Part shown: piece after piece, positions 8,982-17,724 of the stretch
How positions within the stretch are numbered: position 1 is the stretch's first letter
Layout of the letters: every line of letters begins with the position of its first letter
Assembly (NCBI RefSeq): GCF_000422665.1
Contig: NZ_KE383898.1
Location: 1 to 64,000 of the forward strand
DNA from: Ferrimonas senticii DSM 18821
Lineage (GTDB): Bacteria > Pseudomonadota > Gammaproteobacteria > Enterobacterales > Shewanellaceae
Direction: 5' to 3'
Length of the DNA stretch: 64,000 nucleotides
Translations under genes and position numbers: made by a program
The notes under the pieces: model-generated
The model's database searches: none
What the model was told of the DNA's origin: nothing
The model's input: the letters and a program-made list of their open reading frames with translations, nothing else

Positions 8982-9911
8982 ATGTTGAAACTTAAAAAAT
9001 TAGTAATTTTATGTTCGATGATGGGTTTTGCCTCTTTGGCAAACGCGATTGAAGTCACATTGCCTGAAGGTTGGACCGCAGTTGCTTCACCAATCAAAGG
9101 TAAGGTGATTGTATATGATGCGTCCGGTAAAGAGCATTCTCATCACGCTATTAAAGATGACATGGTCATTAATAATACCGTTGGTGCTCCGGTTGTTAAG
9201 GTAACTGGTGCAGGGAACAACTTTGATAAGATCCATGCCGAAGCTTCCGGTTGGAATGAGCAGTTTAACAACGCGTATTTTGAAGAACAGAAGGAACTGT
9301 TTGACGGACGTCCAGAAGGTACTCCTGAATATGATGCTGGTGACCGCCCTCATCCAGGAGGTCAACCATCGTTACCTGATTTCAATAATCCATCAGAAGA
9401 ACAGGTGCCAGATTTCACCAATCCATCAGAAGGAAATGGCGGAGATACTGCTTATGATCCTGATGCTGAGGTACCTGAACTGGAAAATCCAAGCGCAGGT
9501 GAGGGCTTTGGTGATGCTATTCAAGGTGCTCACGATAAAGCGGATGCTAATGCCGCAGCACTTGATGCTTACAAAGGCGATCAAGCGAAAGTTAACGCGG
9601 CACAAGATGAAGCTATTTTCAGTAACGCCATGGCAATCGAAAATCTGCAGCGTGAAATGGATAAGATCGATGAGCGCGTAGATGGCTTGGCTGCAGGTAT
9701 GCATGCTGTCGCTAACGCTCGTCCACAGCTTAGCTACGTTGGTCAAACCGCTATCGGTGCTGGTGTTGGTTTTGCTGGTGCATCAGAAGCGGTAGCTGTT
9801 GGTGTGGCGCATAGCTTCACCAAAAATTTATCGATGTCTGCGACCTTTAATGTAACCACTGGTGGCACTTCAGACGTTTCTGGCGGTGCAGGTATTCAGT
9901 ATTCATTTTAA
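8982..9911 (+). CDS. Compact YadA-like trimeric autotransporter
   Basis: A predicted outer-membrane surface protein of 309 residues. It has a signal peptide (about 1-22, ending SLANA), an N-terminal region of unknown fold (23-115), and a Pro/Gly/Asp-rich part. That part has three related units, LPDFNNPS, VPDFTNPS and VPELENPS (131-171). An Ala/Asp-rich coiled-coil stalk follows (about 180-235). The C-terminus (236-309) resembles the YadA membrane anchor: a short helix, then alternating strands ending in phenylalanine (IQYSF). The family forms a 12-stranded barrel from three chains. The protein is very short for this family, and no collagen-like or head repeats are seen. The gene is AT-richer than its neighbours and lies beside a membrane regulator pair. 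Confidence 0.75.
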   Translation: MLKLKKLVILCSMMGFASLANAIEVTLPEGWTAVASPIKGKVIVYDASGKEHSHHAIKDDMVINNTVGAPVVKVTGAGNNFDKIHAEASGWNEQFNNAYFEEQKELFDGRPEGTPEYDAGDRPHPGGQPSLPDFNNPSEEQVPDFTNPSEGNGGDTAYDPDAEVPELENPSAGEGFGDAIQGAHDKADANAAALDAYKGDQAKVNAAQDEAIFSNAMAIENLQREMDKIDERVDGLAAGMHAVANARPQLSYVGQTAIGAGVGFAGASEAVAVGVAHSFTKNLSMSATFNVTTGGTSDVSGGAGIQYSF

Positions 9912-9932
9912 TTGAGCGTACGATTATTTTTT

Positions 9933-9955
9933 AGGCTCCGAAAGGAGCCTTTTTT
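9933..9955 (+). terminator. Rho-independent terminator after adhesin
   Basis: AGGCTCC (9933-9939) and GGAGCCT (9944-9950) form a 7-base stem with a GAAA loop, followed by five T residues. Confidence 0.88.
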
Positions 9956-10037
9956 ATGTATTTCAAATAAGACATCGATTGAGTACTTATTTGTGGGTAG
10001 GCAAGTTTACTCAGGAAAATCTACAAATTGCATTTTG

Positions 10038-10076
10038 GGTCAACTGGTTTGACCTTTTGTTTTGAGGCTGTATAAT
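10038..10076 (+). promoter_or_regulatory. Sigma-70-type promoter with overlapping inverted repeat
   Basis: TTGACC (10049-10054), a 16-base spacer and TATAAT (10071-10076) form a strong promoter for the winged-helix gene. The -35 is the right half of an inverted repeat GGTCAA-N5-TTGACC (10038-10054), a candidate operator. Autoregulation is inference. Confidence 0.65.
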
Positions 10077-10119
10077 TAGCGCCCGCTTTTGAATTACTCT
10101 TATTTAACAAGAGGGTATA

Positions 10120-10740
10120 ATGCAAACGCAAAAGATTTATTTACTAGGGGGGGTTTATTGGGATCCGATAACTGGAATTTTGTATTCAAGTTTTAATCGC
10201 TCTTTTCCTAATGGTATTGAAGTTGGGAAATTGACCAATAAACAGCAAGTATTATTAAAATGCCTTTTGAGCGCCTGTCCTAACCCAATTAGGAATGAGT
10301 TACTCGCTTCTGAGGTGTGGCAAGGGCGCAAAATGTCGCCGGAAAGTTTGCCACAGTTGATTAATCGTACTCGATGTGCACTTGCTGATGATGACAAGTC
10401 GATCATCGTAAACCATCCGGGAGAAGGCTACACCCTGAGCTTTGAAGAGGTGGATGTGAAAGCGCTTATCGATAGCGCACCGGATGAGAAAATTAAGTTC
10501 GAATTATCGGTAAGTCTTCTAAAGCAATTGCTAATACTAGCTTTACTTGTTCTGACTCTTGCGAACTTGTATCGGCTGTATCATGCATATAGCAGCAAAA
10601 AGGCCTATCAGGAGGTGTTGCAGGCGGTGCCATACCCCTACATTGAGAGAGGCAACAAGGGGGAAGTGAAGTCGCTAATGGTTGGAGATGTAGTTTGTGA
10701 TTATGATAAAGAGCAGGCGGCACTTACATGTGGTGTTTAG
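10120..10740 (+). CDS. ToxR-like membrane winged-helix regulator
   Basis: A 206-residue protein with three parts. An N-terminal OmpR/ToxR-type winged helix spans about residues 5-110; LLASEVWQGR, LPQLINRTRCALADD and HPGEGYTLSF are the recognisable core and wing. One membrane segment follows (about 133-155, LLKQLLILALLVLTLANLYRL). A short periplasmic tail of about 50 residues carries two cysteines (193 and 204). This is the architecture of membrane-bound one-component activators such as ToxR, CadC, VtrA or GrvA. GAGGG precedes ATG 10120. The next gene starts inside its 3' end, so the two are coupled. The adjacent adhesin is the likeliest target, by inference only. Confidence 0.8.
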   Translation: MQTQKIYLLGGVYWDPITGILYSSFNRSFPNGIEVGKLTNKQQVLLKCLLSACPNPIRNELLASEVWQGRKMSPESLPQLINRTRCALADDDKSIIVNHPGEGYTLSFEEVDVKALIDSAPDEKIKFELSVSLLKQLLILALLVLTLANLYRLYHAYSSKKAYQEVLQAVPYPYIERGNKGEVKSLMVGDVVCDYDKEQAALTCGV

Positions 10741-11122
10741 TCATCTAGTGGTTTCCTTCATCGTGGTGAATCTGTTGATTTTTTATGTGTCATCTCGACT
10801 TGTTGGATTGTATGCAGGATCGATAGAGTATGAAAATTTCAGTTGGACCACGTACTTAACACAGCGGCAAAATAACCTTGTTTACGAGGTTGTGCATACT
10901 GTTTTGGGAGAAGATTACGTTCAAGAGAATAACCAAATATTAGAGTTAGCATTCGTTCGCGAGAACGACAGCACCCTTTTATTAAAGAGTAAGACCGCAA
11001 TAAATGAGTTGATTTTAAGGCGGGTGCAATATTATCGGCTTGATGACCGTTGTTCAGTAGCATTTCGAGGTACTGAGAAGATGACGATGCTTAATTTTAA
11101 TATGTTGTGCCATTTTAAATGA
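10697..11122 (+). CDS. Small membrane partner of the ToxR-like regulator
   Basis: A 141-residue protein with one N-terminal membrane segment (about 12-33) and a periplasmic domain holding two cysteines (119 and 138). It overlaps the regulator gene by 44 bases. GTG 10697 has GGAG about 10 bases upstream; ATG 10703 is an alternative. I do not recognise a sequence family. Size, topology, overlap and a C-terminal cysteine recall ToxS, VtrC or FidL, which bind the periplasmic domain of their regulator and can form a ligand pocket with it. That role is inferred from context. It is followed by a strong terminator. Confidence 0.65.
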   Translation: MIMIKSRRHLHVVFSHLVVSFIVVNLLIFYVSSRLVGLYAGSIEYENFSWTTYLTQRQNNLVYEVVHTVLGEDYVQENNQILELAFVRENDSTLLLKSKTAINELILRRVQYYRLDDRCSVAFRGTEKMTMLNFNMLCHFK

Positions 11123-11130
11123 TAGGCATA

Positions 11131-11166
11131 AACAACAGCGCCAGCCCAAGGGCTGGCGCTGTTGTT
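11131..11166. terminator. Strong bidirectional terminator
   Basis: A perfect 17-base stem (11131-11147 with 11150-11166) with a 2-base loop lies between the convergent partner gene and trhP, and marks the edge of the AT-richer island. Confidence 0.9.
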
Positions 11167-11182
11167 TAGCATTATCAATAGC

Positions 11183-12532
11183 TTAAGCGCTGACTGGGTT
11201 ACGAGTGGTTTGGCCATCTTCGAAGTTGCGCATCAGGATCGCTTTATCCAGTTGCAGCTCTTCGGCAACTGGCAGGTACACGGTGTGACCGTTACCTGGA
11301 GCCACTTCAATGCCTTGGCCTTTGCGGTTTTCGATGTGGCCCAGTTTCAGGTTAAGGTTGCCCTGTGGGGTCATCAGCTCAACGCTGTCGCCTACTTCAA
11401 AGCGGTTCTTCACCAATACTTCTGCCATACCTTGGGCGTTACGCTCACCGGTGAACTCGCCAACAAACTGTTGCTTGTCACTGATGGAGTAGCCGTAGTC
11501 GTAGTTTTGGTACGCGTCGTGGGTGTGACGGCGCAGGAAGCCTTCGGTGTAACCACGGTGGGCCAAGGATTCCAGACCGTGCATCAGGCTGGCATCGAAC
11601 GGGCGGCCAGCAACCGCGTCGTCGATCGCTTTGCGGTACAGCTGGGCGGTACGAGCCACGTAGTAGAAGCTCTTAGTACGGCCTTCGATCTTCAGCGAGT
11701 GCACGCCCATCTTGGTCAAACGTTCAACGTGCTGAATCGCGCGCAGATCCTTTGAGTTCATGATGTAGGTGCCGTGCTCATCTTCAAACGCCGGCATGTA
11801 TTCGCCTGGGCGGTTGGCTTCTTGCAGCAGTACCACGTCGTTGCTTGGCTGACCTAGGCCTAGTGCTGGCTCGGCTGGCTGCACTGCGACGATGTCACCG
11901 GCTTCGTTCTCTTTGGCTTGATGAACGTCGTACTTCCAACGGCACGCGTTGGTGCAGGTGCCTTGGTTTGGATCGCGCTTGTTGATGTAGCCGGACAGCA
12001 GACAACGGCCAGAGTAGGCCATGCACAGGGCGCCGTGAACAAACACTTCCAGTTCCATCTCTGGGCACTGCATGCGGATCTCTTCAATCTCATCCAGCGA
12101 CAGTTCGCGGGACAAAATGGTGCGCTCGATACCCTGACGCTGCCAGAACTTCACCGTGGCCCAGTTGATGGCGTTGGCTTGAACTGACAGGTGTAGTGCC
12201 TGATCTGGCCACTTGTCTTTAACCATCATGATCAGGCCCGGATCGGACATGATCAGCGCGTCTGGGCCCATCTCGATCACCGGCTCCAGATCACGCAGGA
12301 AGGTTTTCAGCTTCGCGTTGTGCGGAGCGATGTTGGACACCACATACAACTTCTTGTTCTGGGCGTGGGCTTCTTCGATGCCGGTGGCCAGATTGTCGAG
12401 GTTGAAGTCGTTGTTTCTCACTCGAAGGCTGTAACGCGGTTGGCCCGCATACACCGCGTCAGCGCCATAGGCAAAGGCGTAGCGCATGTTTTTCAAGGTG
12501 CCAGCGGGAGAGAGAAGTTCAGGTTTAAACAT
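11183..12532 (-). CDS. trhP: tRNA 5-hydroxyuridine synthesis protein TrhP
   Basis: A U32-family protein (YegQ) needed for prephenate-dependent 5-hydroxylation of U34 in tRNAs, the precursor of cmo5U/mcmo5U. The 449-residue product is nearly collinear with E. coli YegQ: MFKPELLSPAGTLKNMRYAF at the start, SVQANAINWATVKFWQ, and HGALCMAYSGRCLLSGYIN with later cysteines in GTCTNACRW, which probably bind an iron-sulfur cluster. KIEGRTKSFYYVARTAQLYR is also conserved. Monocistronic on the minus strand, ending at the bidirectional terminator at 11131-11166. Confidence 0.95.
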   Translation of the reverse strand: MFKPELLSPAGTLKNMRYAFAYGADAVYAGQPRYSLRVRNNDFNLDNLATGIEEAHAQNKKLYVVSNIAPHNAKLKTFLRDLEPVIEMGPDALIMSDPGLIMMVKDKWPDQALHLSVQANAINWATVKFWQRQGIERTILSRELSLDEIEEIRMQCPEMELEVFVHGALCMAYSGRCLLSGYINKRDPNQGTCTNACRWKYDVHQAKENEAGDIVAVQPAEPALGLGQPSNDVVLLQEANRPGEYMPAFEDEHGTYIMNSKDLRAIQHVERLTKMGVHSLKIEGRTKSFYYVARTAQLYRKAIDDAVAGRPFDASLMHGLESLAHRGYTEGFLRRHTHDAYQNYDYGYSISDKQQFVGEFTGERNAQGMAEVLVKNRFEVGDSVELMTPQGNLNLKLGHIENRKGQGIEVAPGNGHTVYLPVAEELQLDKAILMRNFEDGQTTRNPVSA

Positions 12533-12723
12533 GGGTGTCCTCAGGGGGCTTTCAGTGCGGCGGGCATTCTAGCGGGCGGCTGTGCCTGTTGCAAATGTAG
12601 TCAGTCGCGTCGGCCATGCAGATCGGTACTAAATTTATACGGTCTGGAGCCAGCGGTTGTTTAGTGGCGGCTGTTACTCCAAGCGGTTTGCTTAATGTCG
12701 TCGGGAATCAAGGATCGGAACCC

Positions 12724-13614
12724 ATGGCCGTTGAACGTGCGTTGTTGGTGCAATTAGTAAATAAGATCAATCGTGGCCGTATTGTGCTGCCGAGTTTGCC
12801 AGAGGTGGCGATGGCGGTGCGAGACTTAAGTCAACGGGACGATTGCAGCGCCGAACAGTTGGTGGAAGAGATCAGTAAAGATCCAGGGTTGGCGACCACC
12901 CTTATCAGCATGGCCAATTCTGAAGGTTTTGGTGGCGAGCTCAAAGCCAACAGCGTGCAGTTTGCGGTGACCCGCTTAGGGTTGGAGCGGACCCGCGACT
13001 TAGCCGCCGCCGCTGCGATGCATCAGCTGTTTTATTCTGAACAGAGCATGATTTGGGACAAACTGGAACAGCTGCGCCGCAGCAACATTGAAGTGGCCAG
13101 TTGCGCATTGGCGGTGTTGGCCTGTGAGCATGAGCAGGGAAGGCTGATCAATCTGTCGGCGGAAACCCTGTTGTTGGCCTGTCAGATCCACAATATCGGC
13201 GTATTGCCATTGGTGGATCAGGCCGAGAAACATCCGCACCTATTTCGCGATGGTCAGCAATTAGAGCAGATCATCAAGCAATTGGGGGCGCCGCTAGGGC
13301 AGGCGGTGTTGCAGCAGTGGCGTTTTCCAGAAGAGTTGGTGGTGGTGGCGCGCTATTGGGCTGACTTGAGTTACCAAACCAGCACCCCCAGTTACCTTGA
13401 TTTGGTGCGCTTGGGGGCGCTGTACAGTCGTCAACTGTTGTTGGATGAACCGCTGCCCAACAGCTTGCAGTTGTTGGTCGATAAAGGGGTGTTATCCGGA
13501 TTGGAAGTGTTTGGCCGTGAAACCTACTTCCTTACTTTCAACGCGGTTCATAATCGGCTGTCGCAACATGAATTGCCGCTAAGCGTTACTGGCGTGCCAA
13601 GCGGTGATTGTTAG
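12724..13614 (+). CDS. HDOD-domain protein
   Basis: A 296-residue cytoplasmic protein with an HDOD domain, a metal-dependent-phosphohydrolase-like fold usually lacking the catalytic HD pair. Visible landmarks are [17 protein letters not shown] near residue 20, [31 protein letters not shown], and a helical half with [22 protein letters not shown] proteins act in signalling and regulation, often linked to c-di-GMP or stress, but no specific role can be assigned. ATG 12724 has AAGGA about 9 bases upstream; a longer frame from 12616 looks like translated leader. The 3' end overlaps convergent queF by 29 bases. Confidence 0.82.
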   Translation: MAVERALLVQLVNKINRGRIVLPSLPEVAMAVRDLSQRDDCSAEQLVEEISKDPGLATTLISMANSEGFGGELKANSVQFAVTRLGLERTRDLAAAAAMHQLFYSEQSMIWDKLEQLRRSNIEVASCALAVLACEHEQGRLINLSAETLLLACQIHNIGVLPLVDQAEKHPHLFRDGQQLEQIIKQLGAPLGQAVLQQWRFPEELVVVARYWADLSYQTSTPSYLDLVRLGALYSRQLLLDEPLPNSLQLLVDKGVLSGLEVFGRETYFLTFNAVHNRLSQHELPLSVTGVPSGDC

Positions 13615-14440
13615 TTGGGACGGCTTCAAAGTTACTGCGAAACGGGTTGATGTCTAAGCCGCCGCGACGGGTGTAACGGGCGTACACGGTCAACTGCTGG
13701 CAACCACAGTAGCGCTGAATGTCAGTAAAGATCCGCTCGACGCATTGTTCGTGAAATTCGTTATGTTGGCGGAAGCTGATCAGATAACGCAGCAGCGCCT
13801 CACGGTCGATCTTTGGCCCTTGATAACGAATTTGGACGCTGCCCCAATCTGGCTGGGACGTGATCAGGCAGTTTGATTTCAGCAGGTTGGAGCGCAGGGT
13901 CTCGGTTACTACCTCATCGCTGGCGGCGTTTTGCAGGTAATCGGGATTAAACTCGTAGTTACTGATTTCGATATCCAGATCGTCAATTAACTCACCAGCC
14001 AGTTCCACAACCGGCTCGGCGGCAAAATCCGCAGGCAGGGTGATCTGCACCTGCACCTGGCCATCGGCGCAGGCGCTTAAGTCACGCTCCAGCATCTGCT
14101 TAAGGGCATCGACAGAATCGACCTTGGTTTGGTTAAAGCTGTTCAGATACAGCTTGAACGACTTGGACTCGACCAAGTTGCTGCTGTTGGCATCAATCAC
14201 AAAATGCACCACGGCTACCATCGGCTTGCCTTTGGCGTTCAGCCAGGAGAGTTCAAAACCAGTCCATAAGTCGGCGCCAGTAAACGGTAGCGAGTCGGTG
14301 AGATCGATGGCATCACGGTTGAGTGAGCGCGGCACCGGTTGCAGCAACTGTGGGTTGTAGTGGTCTTGGTATTGGGTCTGTTGACCTAGGGTCAGCCCTT
14401 TTAAGGCGACCGCATCCTGATAGGGATCGGAATGTGACAT
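13586..14440 (-). CDS. queF: NADPH-dependent preQ0 reductase
   Basis: Reduces the nitrile 7-cyano-7-deazaguanine to 7-aminomethyl-7-deazaguanine (preQ1) in queuosine tRNA modification. The 284-residue product is the long (YqcD-type) bidomain form. It has the catalytic cysteine in [16 protein letters not shown] with the nearby proton-relay aspartate, the NADPH-binding [15 protein letters not shown], and the [10 protein letters not shown] block. The start [11 protein letters not shown] at 14440 fits homologues; the frame to 14563 runs into the syd gene. Divergent from syd with a 57-base spacer. Confidence 0.95.
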   Translation of the reverse strand: MSHSDPYQDAVALKGLTLGQQTQYQDHYNPQLLQPVPRSLNRDAIDLTDSLPFTGADLWTGFELSWLNAKGKPMVAVVHFVIDANSSNLVESKSFKLYLNSFNQTKVDSVDALKQMLERDLSACADGQVQVQITLPADFAAEPVVELAGELIDDLDIEISNYEFNPDYLQNAASDEVVTETLRSNLLKSNCLITSQPDWGSVQIRYQGPKIDREALLRYLISFRQHNEFHEQCVERIFTDIQRYCGCQQLTVYARYTRRGGLDINPFRSNFEAVPTNNHRLARQ

Positions 14441-14497
14441 GATTGCGGGGATTTTCTGGCAAACTAAGTCTCTCAGTTTACCAAATCTTTGAAACTC

Positions 14498-15142
14498 ATG
14501 TCCGCAACCGCCCTTCATCAATTCCATCACCGTTATCAACAGCATTGGCTGGCCGAAACTCAAGGCTTACCGTTGACCTCGCATGCTGAGGATGGGCCAG
14601 CCAAAACCGCCGAACATCCCGATGGCCTGTCGTTCTGGCGTTGGCAACCGTTGCTGGAGAACAAACCTCGGATCAGCTTTGAAAATGTAGCTAGCGCGCT
14701 TGAGCTGCAACTGCACCCAAGCCTGAATGATTTTTATGGTGCCGGCTTTGGTGGGGCGTTGTTCTTCAGCAGTGATTTTGGCGATGGCGAGCTATTGCAG
14801 GTGTGGAACGAGGATGACTTGCAACGCTTACAGCAGAACCTGATTGGCCATTTGCTGATGAAGCAAAAGCTAAAGCAGCCAGCGACGCTGTTTATTGGGT
14901 TGCTTGGTCAAGGCGAGCAGATGATTGTGCTGGATAACCAAGATGGTAGCGTCTGGCTGGAAGTTCCTGGGCAGCTGCCCCAGCATCAATTGGCGCCGAC
15001 GCTGCACCAATTTCTTGATCGCCTTAGCCCACGGGTGGAGATCCCTGAGGTTGTGGTGGAGGAGCCGCTGCCAGAAGCGGTGGGGCTGCGCCAGCGGTTG
15101 CAGGCGATGCTGGCGCACTTGTTGCCGAAGAAGCGCGGTTAG
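14498..15142 (+). CDS. syd: SecY-interacting protein Syd
   Basis: A peripheral cytoplasmic-membrane protein that binds SecY and can act as a quality check on the SecYEG channel. The 214-residue product shares the Syd core: [37 protein letters not shown], and [12 protein letters not shown]. It is about 30 residues longer than E. coli Syd (181), with an extra C-terminal Val/Pro/Leu-rich and basic tail ending LLPKKRG. ATG 14498 is preferred over TTG 14489. It overlaps the convergent DUF2310 gene by four bases. Confidence 0.9.
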   Translation: MSATALHQFHHRYQQHWLAETQGLPLTSHAEDGPAKTAEHPDGLSFWRWQPLLENKPRISFENVASALELQLHPSLNDFYGAGFGGALFFSSDFGDGELLQVWNEDDLQRLQQNLIGHLLMKQKLKQPATLFIGLLGQGEQMIVLDNQDGSVWLEVPGQLPQHQLAPTLHQFLDRLSPRVEIPEVVVEEPLPEAVGLRQRLQAMLAHLLPKKRG

Positions 15143-15918
15143 TTAAGCAGATCCCAAGACAGGTTGGAGACCAACCGGCAGTGATCACACTTAAAGTGGA
15201 ATAGCTCGTGCAACGGCTCTGCTAGCGCCCAATCAGGGTTGCCACAGCGAGGGCAAGGGCGAGCACGCTCTTGCTCGATGCTGTCTCCGCCAACCCGATA
15301 CAGGTAGTAGTAGGTCGGTACTTGGGTATGGTATTCGATGCGACCACGCAGATCCCAGCCGCGGCGGAACAACACCGAATCGACTTGGGTGATCTCATTT
15401 AACGCCGCAAACTCCACCGCGCCGCTGCCGGCCATCTGCAATTCATCGCAGGCTTGCCATTCGGTTTGCCATTTCACCAAGGCTTTGTGATCGCCATTAA
15501 AGGTGGCCGGCAACCGATACAGTGGTACCGGCATCAGGCTATCGCCATCGCGCAGCGGTGAACAGCTATGGACGTAGGTGGTGTACAGCACCTGCCAGTT
15601 TTCCGGCAGCGCTTCGGCGCTGGCCTCGGAATTAATATCCCGCCCCAGCAGCTTTACTCGTGGCCGCAGCAGTTTGGCCTCGCTTAAGGCTTCTAAGCAA
15701 CGGTTGCCCCAGTCGGAGTTAAATTGGGGATTCAAGCTGTCGGTTTCTGGGCTCATCGCCCGCATCGAAAATTCTGCCCCTTGTTGCACTAGCGGAAACT
15801 CCCGACCGAGCAATTGGCCGTTGTGGCGCCATGCCTCCATCAAGCCATTGATCGCCCGCTCAACGGCGGTCAAGGTGGTGTCGGCAAAACATTCAAAGCG
15901 AATTTCCAGAAGATACAT
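15139..15918 (-). CDS. DUF2310 zinc-ribbon protein
   Basis: A conserved gammaproteobacterial protein of unknown function, 259 residues. The C-terminus has a clear zinc ribbon: CPRCGNPDW, then [17 protein letters not shown] about 20 residues later. The N-terminal two thirds are soluble alpha/beta sequence without a recognised motif. The family is typically found near syd in Shewanella and Vibrio relatives (from memory), as here. Nucleic-acid binding is possible but unproven. Confidence 0.75.
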   Translation of the reverse strand: MYLLEIRFECFADTTLTAVERAINGLMEAWRHNGQLLGREFPLVQQGAEFSMRAMSPETDSLNPQFNSDWGNRCLEALSEAKLLRPRVKLLGRDINSEASAEALPENWQVLYTTYVHSCSPLRDGDSLMPVPLYRLPATFNGDHKALVKWQTEWQACDELQMAGSGAVEFAALNEITQVDSVLFRRGWDLRGRIEYHTQVPTYYYLYRVGGDSIEQERARPCPRCGNPDWALAEPLHELFHFKCDHCRLVSNLSWDLLN

Positions 15919-15980
15919 ACAGAGCGAACCTAAGCGAATTTAAGGCGAGCGAGTATAGCGGTGCCGTGGCTATCCGCAAC

Positions 15981-16277
15981 TTACTCTATCGATTTAGCCA
16001 ATTGTTGCTGCAGTTCGCTAACTTGCTGTTGCAGCAACTCGATCTGCTGCGCCATCTGCGCCATCTGTTGTTGTATCTGCTCGATAGGCGAGGCTGCTGA
16101 TTGTTGGCGCTGGTGAGCGCTGACTTGAATGTTATCCGGGTTGGCACTAAAGCGCTTTAACGCATCAATCAGTTGTGGCAACGGCATCCCGGCGGTGCGG
16201 TTTTTCAAAAGCGCTAGGGTTGGTTTTTTGCCTTCGGCAACGATCTGTTGCAAGGCATTGTAGAGTTCGGCGTCCAT
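15981..16277 (-). CDS. Small coiled-coil protein of unknown function
   Basis: A 98-residue protein. Residues 1-50 look like a compact helical unit (MDAELYNALQQIVAEGKKPT...), similar in character to KfrA-type helix-turn-helix starts. Residues 60-98 are a Gln-rich coiled coil (IEQIQQQMAQMAQQIELLQQ and on). A DNA-binding or scaffold role is possible; I do not recognise a named family with certainty. Single gene, 63 bases from the DUF2310 gene on the same strand, so possibly co-transcribed with it. Confidence 0.7.
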   Translation of the reverse strand: MDAELYNALQQIVAEGKKPTLALLKNRTAGMPLPQLIDALKRFSANPDNIQVSAHQRQQSAASPIEQIQQQMAQMAQQIELLQQQVSELQQQLAKSIE

Positions 16278-16449
16278 TGAGCTATCCGTTAGTGAATTTC
16301 CCCAGTAGTTTGTAATAGTTACTACTGAGTCGCGAGTGCTTTAAGTTAACTTTATGATTTAAATCGAGATTAAAACTTGGCACAGGTTTGGCTTAGTGAT
16401 GGTGAACCAATCTGTTGGTGACTTCAGTTAGCATTATAAGGAGATAAAA

Positions 16450-16845
16450 ATGGCAACAGTGATAGATGCAAAGTGGCTTCAAGGGGTGCTGGCAGCTGCC
16501 ACATTGGCGCTAGGTTTGAGCGGCTGTGTTATATCGGTTAATGACGGCGATTGGGACGCCGACAATACCCCGTGGAGCAAAATCGAAAAGCAAAACCGGC
16601 AACAATTAGAATTAGTTGAAGTGGGAATGACTCAACGGCAAGTCTTTTCGATTATGGGGACGGCAGACTTTAACGAGATGGTGCAAACCGATGCGGGCGC
16701 GATTCAAGTGCTCTATTTTCGTACCCAGCACCGCAGCAGTGATGGCGAAACCAGTAAAGATGAGTGTACCCCGTTGGTTTTGAAGGACGGTAAGGTTGCC
16801 GGTTGGGGCGATGTGGCGCTTAGCAGCGCAATCAATAAGTTGTAG
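16450..16845 (+). CDS. DUF3192 lipoprotein
   Basis: A 131-residue predicted lipoprotein. A signal sequence ends in the lipobox LGLSGC (cysteine 26). The mature part follows the DUF3192 pattern: VGMTQRQVFSIMGTADFNE, a YFRTQHRSSDGETSKDEC block, and TPLVLKDGKVAGWGD. The fold is probably like BamE/SmpA. Function unknown. AAGGAGA stands just before ATG 16450. It lies alone between convergent and tandem neighbours. Confidence 0.85.
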   Translation: MATVIDAKWLQGVLAAATLALGLSGCVISVNDGDWDADNTPWSKIEKQNRQQLELVEVGMTQRQVFSIMGTADFNEMVQTDAGAIQVLYFRTQHRSSDGETSKDECTPLVLKDGKVAGWGDVALSSAINKL

Positions 16846-16931
16846 CGGTTAATCGTTGCAATTAAGTGGCAGAGTGGGGGATGTTGGACGAAGGTTGATA
16901 GTGGCACTTTAACTAACAGGTGAGTTTACTG

Positions 16932-17546
16932 ATGGATCAGGCATTACTCGACTCTGCGACTTTGCGGCCGTTACGTGCCGACGATTTACGGTTGGCCAAT
17001 TCGGTGTTGCTTAACGCGTATCACGACGACCCCTTTTTTAAAGCGGTGTTGCCGCAGGATGACTATTCCCAGCGTTTGCGGGCGGCGTTAAGAGAAGAAC
17101 TGCATGAATTATGGCAGCGGCAACAACCGTTGTTTGGGATCTTTGCCGGCGACAGTTTGATCGCCGTGGCTTGTTTGCTCGATCAACATTATCCGCTGGG
17201 ACAGACACGATTTTGGAACTGGCGCTTAAAAATGGCACTGGGTTCGGGTTGGAAACCGGCGCGCCAGTGGATGGCGCGAGAGCAGGCGGTGATTGACCAG
17301 TATCAGCTGCAATCGAGCTGGTTGCTGCAGTTTATTGCAGTTGCACCAAGCTATCAGCATCACGGTTTTGCCGAGCAGTTGTTGCCGATGGTGCAACAGC
17401 AGGCAGCAGTGAACCGGGTTGAGAAAATCGCCACTTTGGTATATCGACCGGAACTTTTTCCGTGGTTTAGGCGTCATGGTTTTTTGCCAATTTTTCAAGT
17501 AAATGAAGCAGATGTGACGGCGACCGTTTTCGTTTATGGCGGTTAG
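16932..17546 (+). CDS. GNAT-family N-acetyltransferase
   Basis: A 204-residue protein with the general GNAT arrangement: N-terminal LRPLRADDLRLANSVLLNAY, a central LLQFIAVAPSYQHHGFAEQLL corresponding to the acetyl-CoA-binding motif A, and a C-terminal half ending in PWFRRHGFLPIF. The Q/RxxG/A pyrophosphate loop is recognisable as QHHGFA, a variant form. The substrate is unknown. ATG 16932 has AGGTGAG about 8 bases upstream; GTG 16920 is a weaker alternative. Confidence 0.78.
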   Translation: MDQALLDSATLRPLRADDLRLANSVLLNAYHDDPFFKAVLPQDDYSQRLRAALREELHELWQRQQPLFGIFAGDSLIAVACLLDQHYPLGQTRFWNWRLKMALGSGWKPARQWMAREQAVIDQYQLQSSWLLQFIAVAPSYQHHGFAEQLLPMVQQQAAVNRVEKIATLVYRPELFPWFRRHGFLPIFQVNEADVTATVFVYGG

Positions 17547-17570
17547 TGTTGCGACTTTACTATTGCAATC

Positions 17571-17588
17571 TGTAAGACATTGTCCACT
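17571..17588 (+). promoter_or_regulatory. GacA/UvrY-like upstream element, copy 1
   Basis: TGTAAGACATTGTCCACT keeps the left half (TGTAAG) of the GacA/UvrY box TGTAAG-N6-CTTACA. The same arrangement recurs before the second RNA, with TGTAAGA, ATTG and CCA shared. Such boxes sit 100-200 bases upstream of csr RNA promoters in relatives. Confidence 0.5.
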
Positions 17589-17724
17589 ACTGTTGTGCGC
17601 CTAAAACCTTGCTTGATTGGCGGAATGTTACGCTGAATTATCTTTGTTCTTATATAAATCAGAATGTTACCCAGATGTCCGCAAACTTTCGCTAACATTT
17701 GGTGGTGTATTTATTTACATGAGG

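Noticed and set aside
12616-12723. N-terminal extension of the HDOD protein
   Set aside because: The extra 36 residues are not domain-like, and ATG 12724 has a proper ribosome binding site.
14441-14563. N-terminal extension of QueF
   Set aside because: It overlaps the start of divergent syd; QueF homologues begin at the later methionine.
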